Virus record (IMG/VR): IMGVR_UViG_3300030060_006398
Span: 7,256 to 50,962 of that record
Source of the DNA: a virus
DNA length: 43,707 bases
Direction: 5' to 3' (one strand)
Below the pieces are notes generated by a model. That model was not told the DNA's origin, ran no database searches, and saw nothing but the letters and a program-made list of their open reading frames with translations. The translations under genes were made by a program, and so were the position numbers. Below are positions 25,893-36,200 of the stretch, piece after piece (within the stretch, counting starts at the first letter, position 1; every line of letters starts with the position of its first letter).

Positions 25893-27422
25893 ATGGCAAA
25901 TATAGTATTAAGATCAAAATTAGCGAATAGTAATATAATAGTAGAAAATAAAATTATTACTACACCTGTAAAAAAAGAAACTGTGCAAATGAATATCATA
26001 GCTAAACAAGGTTATTCAGTAAAAGCAGAAGATTTTACTCATGGTCTTTTACCACAAACTATTAGATCAATTAATTTTAACAACTCTGATAACGGTGTTA
26101 TAGCTACGGTACATCTTAAAAAAGAAATGCTAGATAACAAATATAGAATTATATATTTACCTATTAGCGCACAAACAAGACCAACAAGATTACATTTAAG
26201 TTTAAAAGAAAACCTTGTTGCTGATGCTACTCTTTTAACAAACTTTGAAACTTCTTTATCGACATCAACTATAGATAATAAGAATACTTACAGTACAGAC
26301 ATACACTTTAACACTAAAACACTTTTATTTAAAAGAACTTTTTATTTAACCGAAAAAGAACGTTTTACTATTATGCCTAGTTATGAAATAACAGGTGACA
26401 CTAGTAAGTATATTGTAGAAGAAAAAATAATTTACAAAGGACAAGATGTTGCTGGTAAATCATTTACTGTTTATTATCATGCGCCAAGTGACTCTCTTGA
26501 AAGTGAGATAAATGAAGAAATAACTTTCACGGTTAGAACAACTGTTTTAGCTGAAGAGCCTGGTAATAAAGTAGCAACAAAAAAAGAAGAGTATAAAATA
26601 TATTCTTTTGATAAAGGTAGAAATGTTGGCCCTCAAGGTGGTGTTAGAAAAATAAGAGTTAATGGTGTTCCTGGAACTCCTTTTAAATTGCTATTACAAG
26701 ATTCAGATAAAAAAACCTACAATCCTAAAACAGGTACTTACGAAGCTGGTGGTGGTATAATTGAAGGTGTTATACCAGCTGCAAAACCAGAATTAGGCTA
26801 TGGTCAGTATATAGCTTCTATAAAAGTACCAAGATCAACAACTGCTGTTAGTTATTCTGATAGACTTATATCAGACTTACCTGTAGATCACAAAGCAATA
26901 AAAAGTACTACAGACGCTAATGTTCAGTTATCTGGTCAATCAGTTATAGAAGAAACTGTTGTGGCTCCAGAAACAAGAATAACTATAACTTTTGATACAA
27001 CTGGTGGTTTTGCAACGAGGTTTGAACCTGTTGTTTTAGGTCCAGGTTTAAATGGTCAGCAAGCAGAAGTAGAAGCAGATAATTATCACGGAAGAGAGTA
27101 CTACAAGTTTCAAATTAAACCGTCTAACCCTGACCACTCATTTACCTTACATAGACAACCTAATGATCCACAACTTGGGCAGTTTGTAGAATTTGATAGT
27201 GGTGATAAATCAACTGCAGCTACTAGTACTGGTGCTGAAATTACTAGCGATTGGCAAAGGTCAGAAGATCCTGAAACATCTTCACTATCTCTTACAACTA
27301 CTTTTTATATTGATGATAGTGCAAAAATTATTCATGGAAATATAGTAATTGGTAGTGCTACGTTTGGCCAAGCAGACAATACATATTCTTTAAAATTATT
27401 AAACTTTATAACACCTTCATAA
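25893..27422 (+). CDS. Beta-rich structural protein, possible tail or fibre component
   Basis: This 509-residue protein is almost entirely beta-strand-like, with alternating hydrophobic segments throughout (SLSLTTTFYIDDSAKI, LLQDSDKKTYN). It has no cysteine-rich motif and no membrane segment. It lies directly after the hub protein (start one base after the previous stop) and before a small beta protein. A receptor-contact or tail-surface role is plausible. It could also stabilise the tail vertex. No enzyme motif is seen, so it is not an obvious depolymerase. Function by context only. Confidence 0.55.
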   Translation: MANIVLRSKLANSNIIVENKIITTPVKKETVQMNIIAKQGYSVKAEDFTHGLLPQTIRSINFNNSDNGVIATVHLKKEMLDNKYRIIYLPISAQTRPTRLHLSLKENLVADATLLTNFETSLSTSTIDNKNTYSTDIHFNTKTLLFKRTFYLTEKERFTIMPSYEITGDTSKYIVEEKIIYKGQDVAGKSFTVYYHAPSDSLESEINEEITFTVRTTVLAEEPGNKVATKKEEYKIYSFDKGRNVGPQGGVRKIRVNGVPGTPFKLLLQDSDKKTYNPKTGTYEAGGGIIEGVIPAAKPELGYGQYIASIKVPRSTTAVSYSDRLISDLPVDHKAIKSTTDANVQLSGQSVIEETVVAPETRITITFDTTGGFATRFEPVVLGPGLNGQQAEVEADNYHGREYYKFQIKPSNPDHSFTLHRQPNDPQLGQFVEFDSGDKSTAATSTGAEITSDWQRSEDPETSSLSLTTTFYIDDSAKIIHGNIVIGSATFGQADNTYSLKLLNFITPS

Positions 27423-27423
27423 T

Positions 27424-27813
27424 ATGCCAATAATAAACTTATCTTTTGAATTTGATTTAAATGTATCTGTACAGCCTACGGATATATTATATATTGCTTT
27501 GTGTAACGCGCAAACAAATAATCAAGCTGGTACAAATCATCAATCAGCGTTTGATACTAAACCAGAAGCCTATGGTATAATAGTTGGTGTTGATCATGAT
27601 AATAATTTAATATGGGTAGATACAGATGGTTATATTGTATCTCCTCATAATAGTACAATAACACAAGGACATTATTTATTTTTTAGTAAAGATAGAAGAG
27701 CTAATACGTCTGGTATAATAGGTTACTATGCTGAAGTTGAGTATAGAAATTATACTAAATTACAAGCTGAAATGTTCGCTACAGCAACCGAATTTGTTGA
27801 AAGTAGTAAATAA
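27424..27813 (+). CDS. Small beta-rich structural protein
   Basis: This 129-residue protein reads LSFEFDLNVSVQPTDILYIAL, then SKDRRANTSGIIGYYAEVEYRN, and ends in FVESSK. Predominant beta-strands and position after another beta-rich tail protein suggest a virion component. A similar C-terminal phrase (GYYAEVE) occurs in recalled marine phage proteins near internal virion genes. There are no cysteines beyond one and no membrane segment. The next gene starts 42 bases later after a short A/T-rich gap. Function unknown. Confidence 0.55.
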   Translation: MPIINLSFEFDLNVSVQPTDILYIALCNAQTNNQAGTNHQSAFDTKPEAYGIIVGVDHDNNLIWVDTDGYIVSPHNSTITQGHYLFFSKDRRANTSGIIGYYAEVEYRNYTKLQAEMFATATEFVESSK

Positions 27814-27855
27814 ACGCTAAAAACTGTAATAATATGAATAACAAATATATATAAA

Positions 27856-28830
27856 ATGTTAGATAAAAACGGTAATAAATTATTGAAACCATCTCCTCTT
27901 AAAATTTTTAAGAAGGTTGGTCGATTTTTATTTGGAGATAATAGAGACAAGAAAGAGGCTGCTGGTAAGCTAAAGAAGCAACAAGAAGCTCTTAATAAAA
28001 TGACGGAAGACTTTTCTAAGATTGACACGTCAAATCCATTTAAAAACGCTGAAAATGCTTTTGCAGGTTTAGAAAATAAAATGTCTAACTTAGACAATGT
28101 ATATGATAAAGCAGAAAATGTTTACGAAGGTAAAATGGACAATGCTTTTGAAGGACAGAAAAATGCTTATGCCGGCATGAAGAATAAGTTTGAAGACATG
28201 GAAAATGCCTTTGAAGATCTTACCGTCAACACACAACAAGCTGAGTTTGAAGCTCAACAAAATCAACAGAACCAAGCAAACATAATGGCACAAATGAGTG
28301 GTGCTGCCGGTGGTTCTGGTATTGCAGCGCTAGCACAATCTATGGCAAATCAAGGTGCTTTACAAGCACAAAAAGCCTCTGCTAGTATTGGTGCTCAAGA
28401 AGCGCAGAATCAAAAAATGGCTGCTCAAGCTGAAGAAAAAATTAACATGGCTACTGCTGAAGAAGGTTCTAAAATTCAAATGGCACAAGCTGGTGAACAG
28501 TCAAGACTTGATACTCAAAAACGTCAAGCTGACATGGATATACAAAATAAAGTTCTTGATGCTGATAACGCTTTACAGTCACAAAGATTAGGTGAAGCGT
28601 CTAAACTACAAATGGCAGAAGCGCAGCAAGCTAGTAACTTACAAATGGCAGAAGCACAAGGGGAAATGGATGTGCAAAAGTTAAAAGGTGATGGTGCAAT
28701 GTGGTCTGCTGGTCAAGAAATGGAAAAACAAAAAACAGTTATGAATATGCAGATGAATAAAATGAAAGTAACTGGTTCTGAAGCAAACGCTCCTAGAGAC
28801 AAAGGTTTCCTTGGAAGTTTATTTGGTTAA
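27856..28830 (+). CDS. Internal virion / ejection-type protein with helical repeats
   Basis: This 324-residue protein starts with LLKPSPLKIFKK (the SPLK motif) and is otherwise Ala/Gln/Lys/Glu-rich helix. Residues 55-125 contain repeated N-A-[FY]-x-G units (NAFAGLENKM, NAFEGQKNAYAGMKNKF). A segment SGIAALAQSMANQGALQAQKAS follows; I recall it as common in internal virion proteins of marine podoviruses. The second half is a Gln-rich coiled coil ending FLGSLFG. It probably assembles inside the head and enters the host with the DNA, as T7 gp14 does. A chaperone-like or scaffold role is an alternative. No catalytic motif or true membrane segment was seen. Confidence 0.65.
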   Translation: MLDKNGNKLLKPSPLKIFKKVGRFLFGDNRDKKEAAGKLKKQQEALNKMTEDFSKIDTSNPFKNAENAFAGLENKMSNLDNVYDKAENVYEGKMDNAFEGQKNAYAGMKNKFEDMENAFEDLTVNTQQAEFEAQQNQQNQANIMAQMSGAAGGSGIAALAQSMANQGALQAQKASASIGAQEAQNQKMAAQAEEKINMATAEEGSKIQMAQAGEQSRLDTQKRQADMDIQNKVLDADNALQSQRLGEASKLQMAEAQQASNLQMAEAQGEMDVQKLKGDGAMWSAGQEMEKQKTVMNMQMNKMKVTGSEANAPRDKGFLGSLFG

Positions 28831-28853
28831 AATAATAAAACAAAGTATTTAAT

Positions 28854-30245
28854 ATGAATGGTAATAACGCTAATTTAGGAAAACAAGCTCAAGAAAAAAA
28901 TCAAAAAAATCAAGGTATGATATCCGCTGGTATGGATATATTATCTGAAGCAAAAAGAAGATTAGCTTGGGAAGAAGTACAGCAAGAAGCTTTGTCTATA
29001 GAGCCAGAGCAAATGCAAATTAGAAAAGCTATAGACCAACAATTAAGACATAATCAAAAAGAAATGTTAGGTAGAAAAGGTATTATAGATGAACCTGGTA
29101 TTGATGGTGTTGGTAATGCTGATGTTTTTAAAGCGTCTTTGTTCAAACAATTAAAAGAAATGAACGACAGAATGTATGACGCTATACAAATGGAAGATGA
29201 TGAAGAGCAAGAGATGTTAAAAACTAAATTAGCTACATTAAAAACGAACATGGATAGATTTAGAGAAGAAACTCAACAGTTTTTTGAAGATCATTTTTCA
29301 CCAGATAATTTTTTATCTAAGTCATGTTCACAGCAGCAGTTGAGCTACGGTACTCAGATATATTGTAAAAACCCTGATATAAAAATGGTACACGCTACAA
29401 AAACAGATGTACTACAAGGTGAAAGAGATGCTTATGGTAAGCCTGTTGTAGAAGATCAATGTTATGCTATTGTACAAAACATGAAAGGTGAGTTTGTAAT
29501 GGTAGATGTTATACAAGGAAACAAAGACATGTATCTTGTTGATATTACTAAAGCTATGGAATACTTAGGTTATATACAAAAATATTCTGATCAAGCAGCT
29601 CAAGCTAGACAATCTAAAAATGTAACAAAAATAGATTTAGGAGCTATAAACTATAATATAGACCAATTCTTTGGTAGTAATGACGGTACAGCAAACAAAA
29701 CACAAGACAGATTAGTTTTACAGTTTGCATGGGATACACACTTGTTAAAAGATGGTAGTAGTTTTAGAAGACATTTATATGAGCACCCAAAAATTGAAAA
29801 CCTAAACTATGGTGAGTTTGATTTTGAGTCAATGGAGTTTAGTGCACCACTAGGTCCTGGTGATGAAAACTATTGGTATGATAATATAGATGGGCAAGAT
29901 AAGTTAAGAATGGTAGATGCTATTTGTAATCAAGATAATCCTTTCTTTGATATAAAACTATTAAGAACATTAGTAAAAGAATATTACACTTATAGAATAG
30001 AAAATACTTGGTGGAAATCAATGGGCTATGATGAAGGTAGATTAGAAATAATGAGGTTAAAACAAAACGAGCTTAGAGCTCAAAGATTTAAAATGGCTAA
30101 AGCAGAAGCTGCTCAAAAAGGTCAAGAACAGTTTACTTTTGATGGTAAGATAATGGAAACTGGAATTAATGTTGAAAAACAAAGAAAAGAACAAGAGGAA
30201 AACATAAGGGATAAAAATCCTAAACCTATAACTCCAATACAATAA
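28854..30245 (+). CDS. Probable internal virion protein, function unknown
   Basis: This is a 463-residue protein. A charged helical N-terminus (KRRLAWEEVQQEALSI) leads to a helical region (LFKQLKEMNDRMYDAIQME). It continues into a globular middle (about 150-370) with aspartate-rich turns, and the C-terminal helix is basic (KQNELRAQRFKMAKAEAAQ). It lies between the SPLK-bearing ejection-type protein and the giant polyvalent protein, in the ejection module. The function is unknown; position suggests a packaged component that partners the giant protein. It has no signal peptide, zinc motif or nucleotide-binding motif. Confidence 0.55.
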   Translation: MNGNNANLGKQAQEKNQKNQGMISAGMDILSEAKRRLAWEEVQQEALSIEPEQMQIRKAIDQQLRHNQKEMLGRKGIIDEPGIDGVGNADVFKASLFKQLKEMNDRMYDAIQMEDDEEQEMLKTKLATLKTNMDRFREETQQFFEDHFSPDNFLSKSCSQQQLSYGTQIYCKNPDIKMVHATKTDVLQGERDAYGKPVVEDQCYAIVQNMKGEFVMVDVIQGNKDMYLVDITKAMEYLGYIQKYSDQAAQARQSKNVTKIDLGAINYNIDQFFGSNDGTANKTQDRLVLQFAWDTHLLKDGSSFRRHLYEHPKIENLNYGEFDFESMEFSAPLGPGDENYWYDNIDGQDKLRMVDAICNQDNPFFDIKLLRTLVKEYYTYRIENTWWKSMGYDEGRLEIMRLKQNELRAQRFKMAKAEAAQKGQEQFTFDGKIMETGINVEKQRKEQEENIRDKNPKPITPIQ

Positions 30246-30246
30246 T

Positions 30247-33200
30247 ATGCGTAAACCTTCTCCTTTAAAACATAAAGAAGCGGCAAACGAGCCTTTACAC
30301 ACTACTCTTACAGACAAAGAGCACCAAGAACTGCATAATAAAAGTAACGTTCATGAGTCTGAAGATAAGAATATAATAGACCAAAAAGAGCAAGATCAAA
30401 AAGAATCTAGAACTAAAGGCACTGATATAAATGTTTTGTATGATAATTACTTAGACAACCCTGAGGTTATAACAAAAGACGAGCTTCATGAAGGCGATAT
30501 GTTTGATGATGCTGAAGATCGTATGGTTATCAACCTTAGAAATAATAAGACTGTAAAAAATCTTAATATAAAAGTTGAAGGTCCTGATGATGATGACAGT
30601 TTAGATAGAGTTGGTAGACATGACCATGTTAGATTAACAAATGAATATGGAAGAACTCTTCTTATTAGAAAAGACGATCCTAACTATTTAGATAAAATAA
30701 ATACGTTTGCAAAACTAACAAGAGGTACTAGACTTAGAACTGCTGTTGATGAAGCAGAGAAAAATGGTGGTACTATTGATAAGACTATTCCTGTTATTAG
30801 AAATGGTAGACCTGTAAAATGGAAAGACGTAACTAAAGAAGGTAACGAACAACTATATAATAGTCTTACAGAAGGAGAAAAACTAAGACTAGCAGATCAA
30901 GAAACAATTACAGGTTTTGAAACTACATTGTTAAATTTAAAAAACAACAACAATAGGTTAAAAGACGAAACTACAAAAAACGGTATTACAAAAGAAGTAT
31001 ACGAAGCTGGTAGAAAAAAAGGTGAGTACAATAATTATAAGTACAACTTTAATACTGGTTTGTATGAAGAAGTTAAAGATAATGGACCTGTAGTAACAAA
31101 TATAAAAGCTGAGAAAAAAGAAAAAGAAGATCAAGGCGATTACGTTAACACAACAGCTAATGATGGTAAGTCTTACAAAAATAGAAAGTCTTATATAAAA
31201 GACGAAAAAATAAAAAACGAATCAAAGGTACTTAGAGAAATTAGTTATAATGAAGGTCGTGAACCTGGCGAGTACTTTCAAACAAAACAAGAGTGGCTTG
31301 ACTATAAACAACAACAAGCAATAGAAGGTGGACCCGCAGGTATGTTAGGCTATGATCCTGAAGCTTTAGAAAAAGAGTGGAACGAATTAGTTGCTAAAGA
31401 AGAAAGTAAAAATACTCAACTTGTAAATGCAAAAAACAAACAAGCTGAAAACGAACAAGTATTAGACGAAATACTGTCTGCAGAGACTAATGACGACTGG
31501 AGATCAATGTTTTTTAACTTTGGTGAAAATGAAAATCTAGACTTTGGTATGTTAGACGATCAAGTTAGAGAGGCTATATTAGACATTGTTAACGATCAAC
31601 AATACAAAGCTGCTCAATCAAAAGGTATTGGAGGTACAAGTATAGGAGAGGGAACTTTAGATTTTATAACTGGTTTAAATTTAAAAGAAAAAGAAGATAT
31701 ATTAAGGCAAGCTAGAACTATTGTTTTTCAAAACAACGCAGATAAAATACTAAAAGAAGATGCTGAGTATCAACGTGAACAAGAAGATTACTTAGAAGAA
31801 GTTTCAAAGTTTAACACTGAAGCAGATTTAGTAACGCAAGGTATAGAAGAAAACACACAAGCGCTTAAAGAAGGTGGATATATAGATAGAGTAAATGTTT
31901 TAAATCAAGAACGTGAAGATCTTGAAACAGACTTTAGAGCATTACAAGTAAAGTTTAATGAGATAGGTGATGTTGATGAAAACTCTTCCAAAGAAGAAAT
32001 AGAAGCTTACAATTTACTGGTTGCTGAGTTTAACAAACTAAAAGTAAGAGATGACGCTTTACAAAACAACGAGCTAAACAAAGATCCTGAGTATCAAGCT
32101 TTAATAAAAAAAGGTCAAGACTTAGAAAGAAGAAGAGAAGCCTTAATAGCAAAACAACCCGTTATAGATGCTCAAAAAACACAACTAGATCAATTTGCTA
32201 CAGCACATAATGCTTTTAAAGAAACTGTGTTTTCAGAGTTAGGTTATAGCGTTATGGATAATAGTTTTGAAAACGCTTTTGAAAGAACAGAAGAGATAAA
32301 CAATTTTAAAAACCATCTTGTTGATAACCACGGCACTTTAGGTAAAATTATGGATGTTGGCCTTACGTTTGCTGATGGTATGTTAAAAATGCAAGCGTTT
32401 AATAAGATGTTAAAAAACCCTTATGTATTGTCAATAGTTGGTGGAGCTGCTGCAGGTGGTAACTTAAGAGAGATGGTAGAAGGAAAAGAGATTTATGGTT
32501 TAGATGATGTTATATTTGATGGTCTTGCTAATTTTTCTAAAGCAGAAATATTCCCTACGTCTGAAGATGAATCAGGTAATATAACAACTGGTAAACAAAC
32601 TTTTACTTTTAATGGCAAAGAGATAGTTGCATCATCACCACAAGAGGCTTTAGAAAAAGCTAAGAAAATAGATGATACAGCTACACTAGAAGATATACAA
32701 GCTAAAAAAGGTATTGGTGCTTTTTTTGATGGAGCAGCGTGGAATATAAACGGTTACTCTGCTGGAAAGACTATAGCTGAGATGCTACCTTATTCTTTGA
32801 TTATAGCTAGAGAACTACCAAAAAAATTAACTGTTGCAGCTAGAAGAAAAATGGTTCAAGGTGGTGCTAATATAAAAAACAAGCAAGGTGTAAAATCTTT
32901 AAATGCTAAAACAATATTAGGTACTATAAACAATAAATACTTATTGTCTGATAAAGGTAGACAAGCTATGTCTATGGTTAAGGCTACGTATAGAGTTCAG
33001 TATGTAGAAGAAATGGCACAAGCAAAGAGTTTAGGTTTAACAGGTGTACAACAACATGCTTATGCAAATGGTATGACGCTAGCAACTGGTATAGCTCAAT
33101 CAATCATGCCTGATTCTAACTTTTTTGGTAGAGGCGCTGGTAAAAAATTATTACAAGATTTTACAGAAAACCTAAGTAAAACAGCTACAAGGGCTGGTAT

Positions 33201-36200
33201 GAAAAAAGCTACTAATACGTTTTTTAAAAATCTAGCATTAGAAATTGGTGAAGAAGAAGTTGAACTTGTAATGAGAGATATAGTTAGCTCTTCTATGCTA
33301 GCTAGTCATAGTCCTGAGTTTTTTGACATGGAAGTTCAAAGACAAACTCTAATGGGCACATTGTTATTATCTGGTAGTATGGGTAGTGTCGGTGTTAAAA
33401 ATGATTACGAAGCAACTAGAGACAGAGTATATGCTGAATTTAAAGAAAAAGGTTACAATGCTATAAAAGATATAGACACTGATATAGAAGTAACTGATAA
33501 AAAAATAAAAGAGTTAGAAAAGAAAAACGACAAAGTATCTATTGAAACAAGTGAAAACTTAAAAGAAGCTAAAAAAGAACTAGAAGCAGCTAGACAAGAT
33601 GCTATAGATATTGTTACAGCTATTAATGTTTCACCAAAAAGCGTAACAAACGATCAAATAGAAAATATTGTTAAGAAACAAAAGTTAATGAAAGAAAAAG
33701 AAGGTAAAGATCCTTCTGCTATAAAAGATATAAACGATCAAATAAAAGTACTTAACAATAAAATAGAAAACTCTACAGTAAAACAAAACCAAGAGTATAT
33801 ATACGAAAAGCTATTAAAAAACTCTATGAAAATATCTAAAGGTTTAGGTATAAAGTTTAATGAGTCTAGACAAAAAGGATATGAAACAGCTGTTACAAAA
33901 GAAGATGCAAGAAGAAAAGAATATAACGAAGCAAATGGTTTAAATCCTAAAGATAAAAATTATAGAAAGCCTGTAAATAAAGACGCGCCTGGTTTTATAA
34001 CTGATATAGGTGATGGTCAGCAAATGATATTTATTAACAAAGACAATGCTAAAAAGAATAGAAATTTTGCTGTAGCTCAACACGAGTTATTACATGGTGT
34101 GTTAACAGAAACTTTTAAGAAAAACCCAAAAGCAATAACAGGTTTGTCAAAAGCATTAAGAGGTCATTTAACTAAAGACAAAATGTTTAGTAATTATGTT
34201 GACGCTAAGATGAGGTCTTATGAAGGTATACAATCTATTGAAAAAGATGAAGAGCTATTAGCTGTTGTTTCTGAAGCTATAACACAAGGTCATTTAAAAT
34301 ACGACTCAGGTTTTATGAGCAAGATCGGTGACGGTCTTAGAGCTGTTGCTAGAGAGTTTGGTTATAACTTTAAAATAAAAGATGGCAGAGATGTTTATAA
34401 TTTCCTTAGAGATTATAACAAAGAAGTTTCAAGAGGTAGACTTAGTAGAGGTATGAACAGAATAGCAATACAAGGATTTAAAAAAGGTGATATTGCTGAT
34501 ACTTTATTAGAGGAGCAGGACGCTAACGTACAAGAACCTGCTAGAGAAGAAGATGATAGTGTTAGACAAATGGAGTCTTTACCTATATATCAAAGAGTCG
34601 ATAAGATATATACTGATAATAAAGCTGATTGGAAAGATGAGTTTAAAAAGAAAAGACTAGCTCAACAAATGGCTTATGAGTTTGAAGGAAATGTTATAGA
34701 TAGGCTTAAAGATTTAAAAGGATTTGGTAAAGAAGAAAAACAAGATATAGCTTTAGACTTTATAACCTCACAAACAAGAGGTTTGGCTGGAGTTATAGAA
34801 GGTTTTGATCAAGATAGACTTATTAATAAGAAAACAGGTGAGCCTTACGAAAGTGTTAGTGCTTATTTACTACATACTTTACCTAGTGGTAAGTCTTTAT
34901 TAGACGCTAGGTTAATGGAGTTTTATCAAAACGATCCTAAATACTCTAATATAATACAGTCTTTATCTGAAGAGGCAACTCAGAAAAAATTTGAAAAAGA
35001 ACAAAAGCAAGGTATATCTGGTACACGACAAGAAAAAGAAGCCATAAGATTTAAAATAGCAGATAGACTTGGTCCAAAAGCTAAATCTGTAGCTAAAAAA
35101 GTAAGATCAATAATATCAACAACAGATGCAAACGGTAACACTGTATTAAAACCAGAGTATAGAGGTAAAAATATAAAAGAATTAAGAGGTGTTGTTTTAT
35201 CAGAAGTGCAAGAACTATTTGGTATAAAACCAAAGCCTGGTAACTTAACAGCGCCTGATATTAAAAACGCTCAATTTTATATTGCTAAAAATGCACCAGC
35301 GTTATGGTTGATGCTACCAGAAGGTTACACAGAAGGTGGTACGTCTACAGGTGTAACATCTGTTTTAATGACAGAAAGACCTACAAAGAAAAACAAACTA
35401 AAAGAAATACAAGATGTATTTTATACTAAGAGCGTTGTAGCTAAAGCAAAAAGAGATTCTAAAACAGGAGAGTTAATTGTAGAAGAAAAAGCTAAAAGAC
35501 CAGTTAACTTAGAAGTTCAAAAGAAGAGAACTGATATTAGCATGGCTGATTTTAAATCTGTGTTTGGTATAACAGAACGTGGTGAACAAAATCTTTATAA
35601 GAAAGAAACTAATACTAGCTCCAGAATAAGAGCTTTAGTTTCTGAAACAGAGCGAATGATAGTTAATCAAGTAGCTAGAGAGATTGATCCTACACAAGCA
35701 ATGCTGGCAGACGGTATAAGCAGATCAATGTATTCAAATGCGTTTAATAATTTAGATGTACAAGTTCAAGCAGATATATTTAGAGGTTTAGATGCTGTAG
35801 ATACAAAGCTTAACGTTATAGATATAACAAATGAAGATGAAGTTAATAGAGTACTAGACGAAGCTTTTGCTGGTGTAGATAAAAAGATAATAAACAAAAT
35901 TAAAAAAGATATAGGTTTAGGTGTAAGAGGAGCTAAACTAGGAGCATATAGACAGTATAAGAAAACATTAAACGCTTATGAAGCGTCTGGTAAAACTTAT
36001 GACATGTCTTTAATACAAAAAATAGCACAGAACTTTAGAAAAGCTATAGTAGATGCAGAAAAGAATTTAGCTAATACATTAGGTGTTAAATCTTGGAACG
36101 GTAAACCAGCAACAAAAGCAAATCTGTTTCAGTCTAACGAAGAAAGTGCAAACTTGATAAATACAGCTAGACAAGACATTACATCACAAGTAGCAGAAAT

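Noticed and set aside
27834-27854. Six-codon ATG frame before the ejection-type protein
   Set aside because: Too short and ends at once; the neighbouring ATG at 27856 has the SPLK protein.
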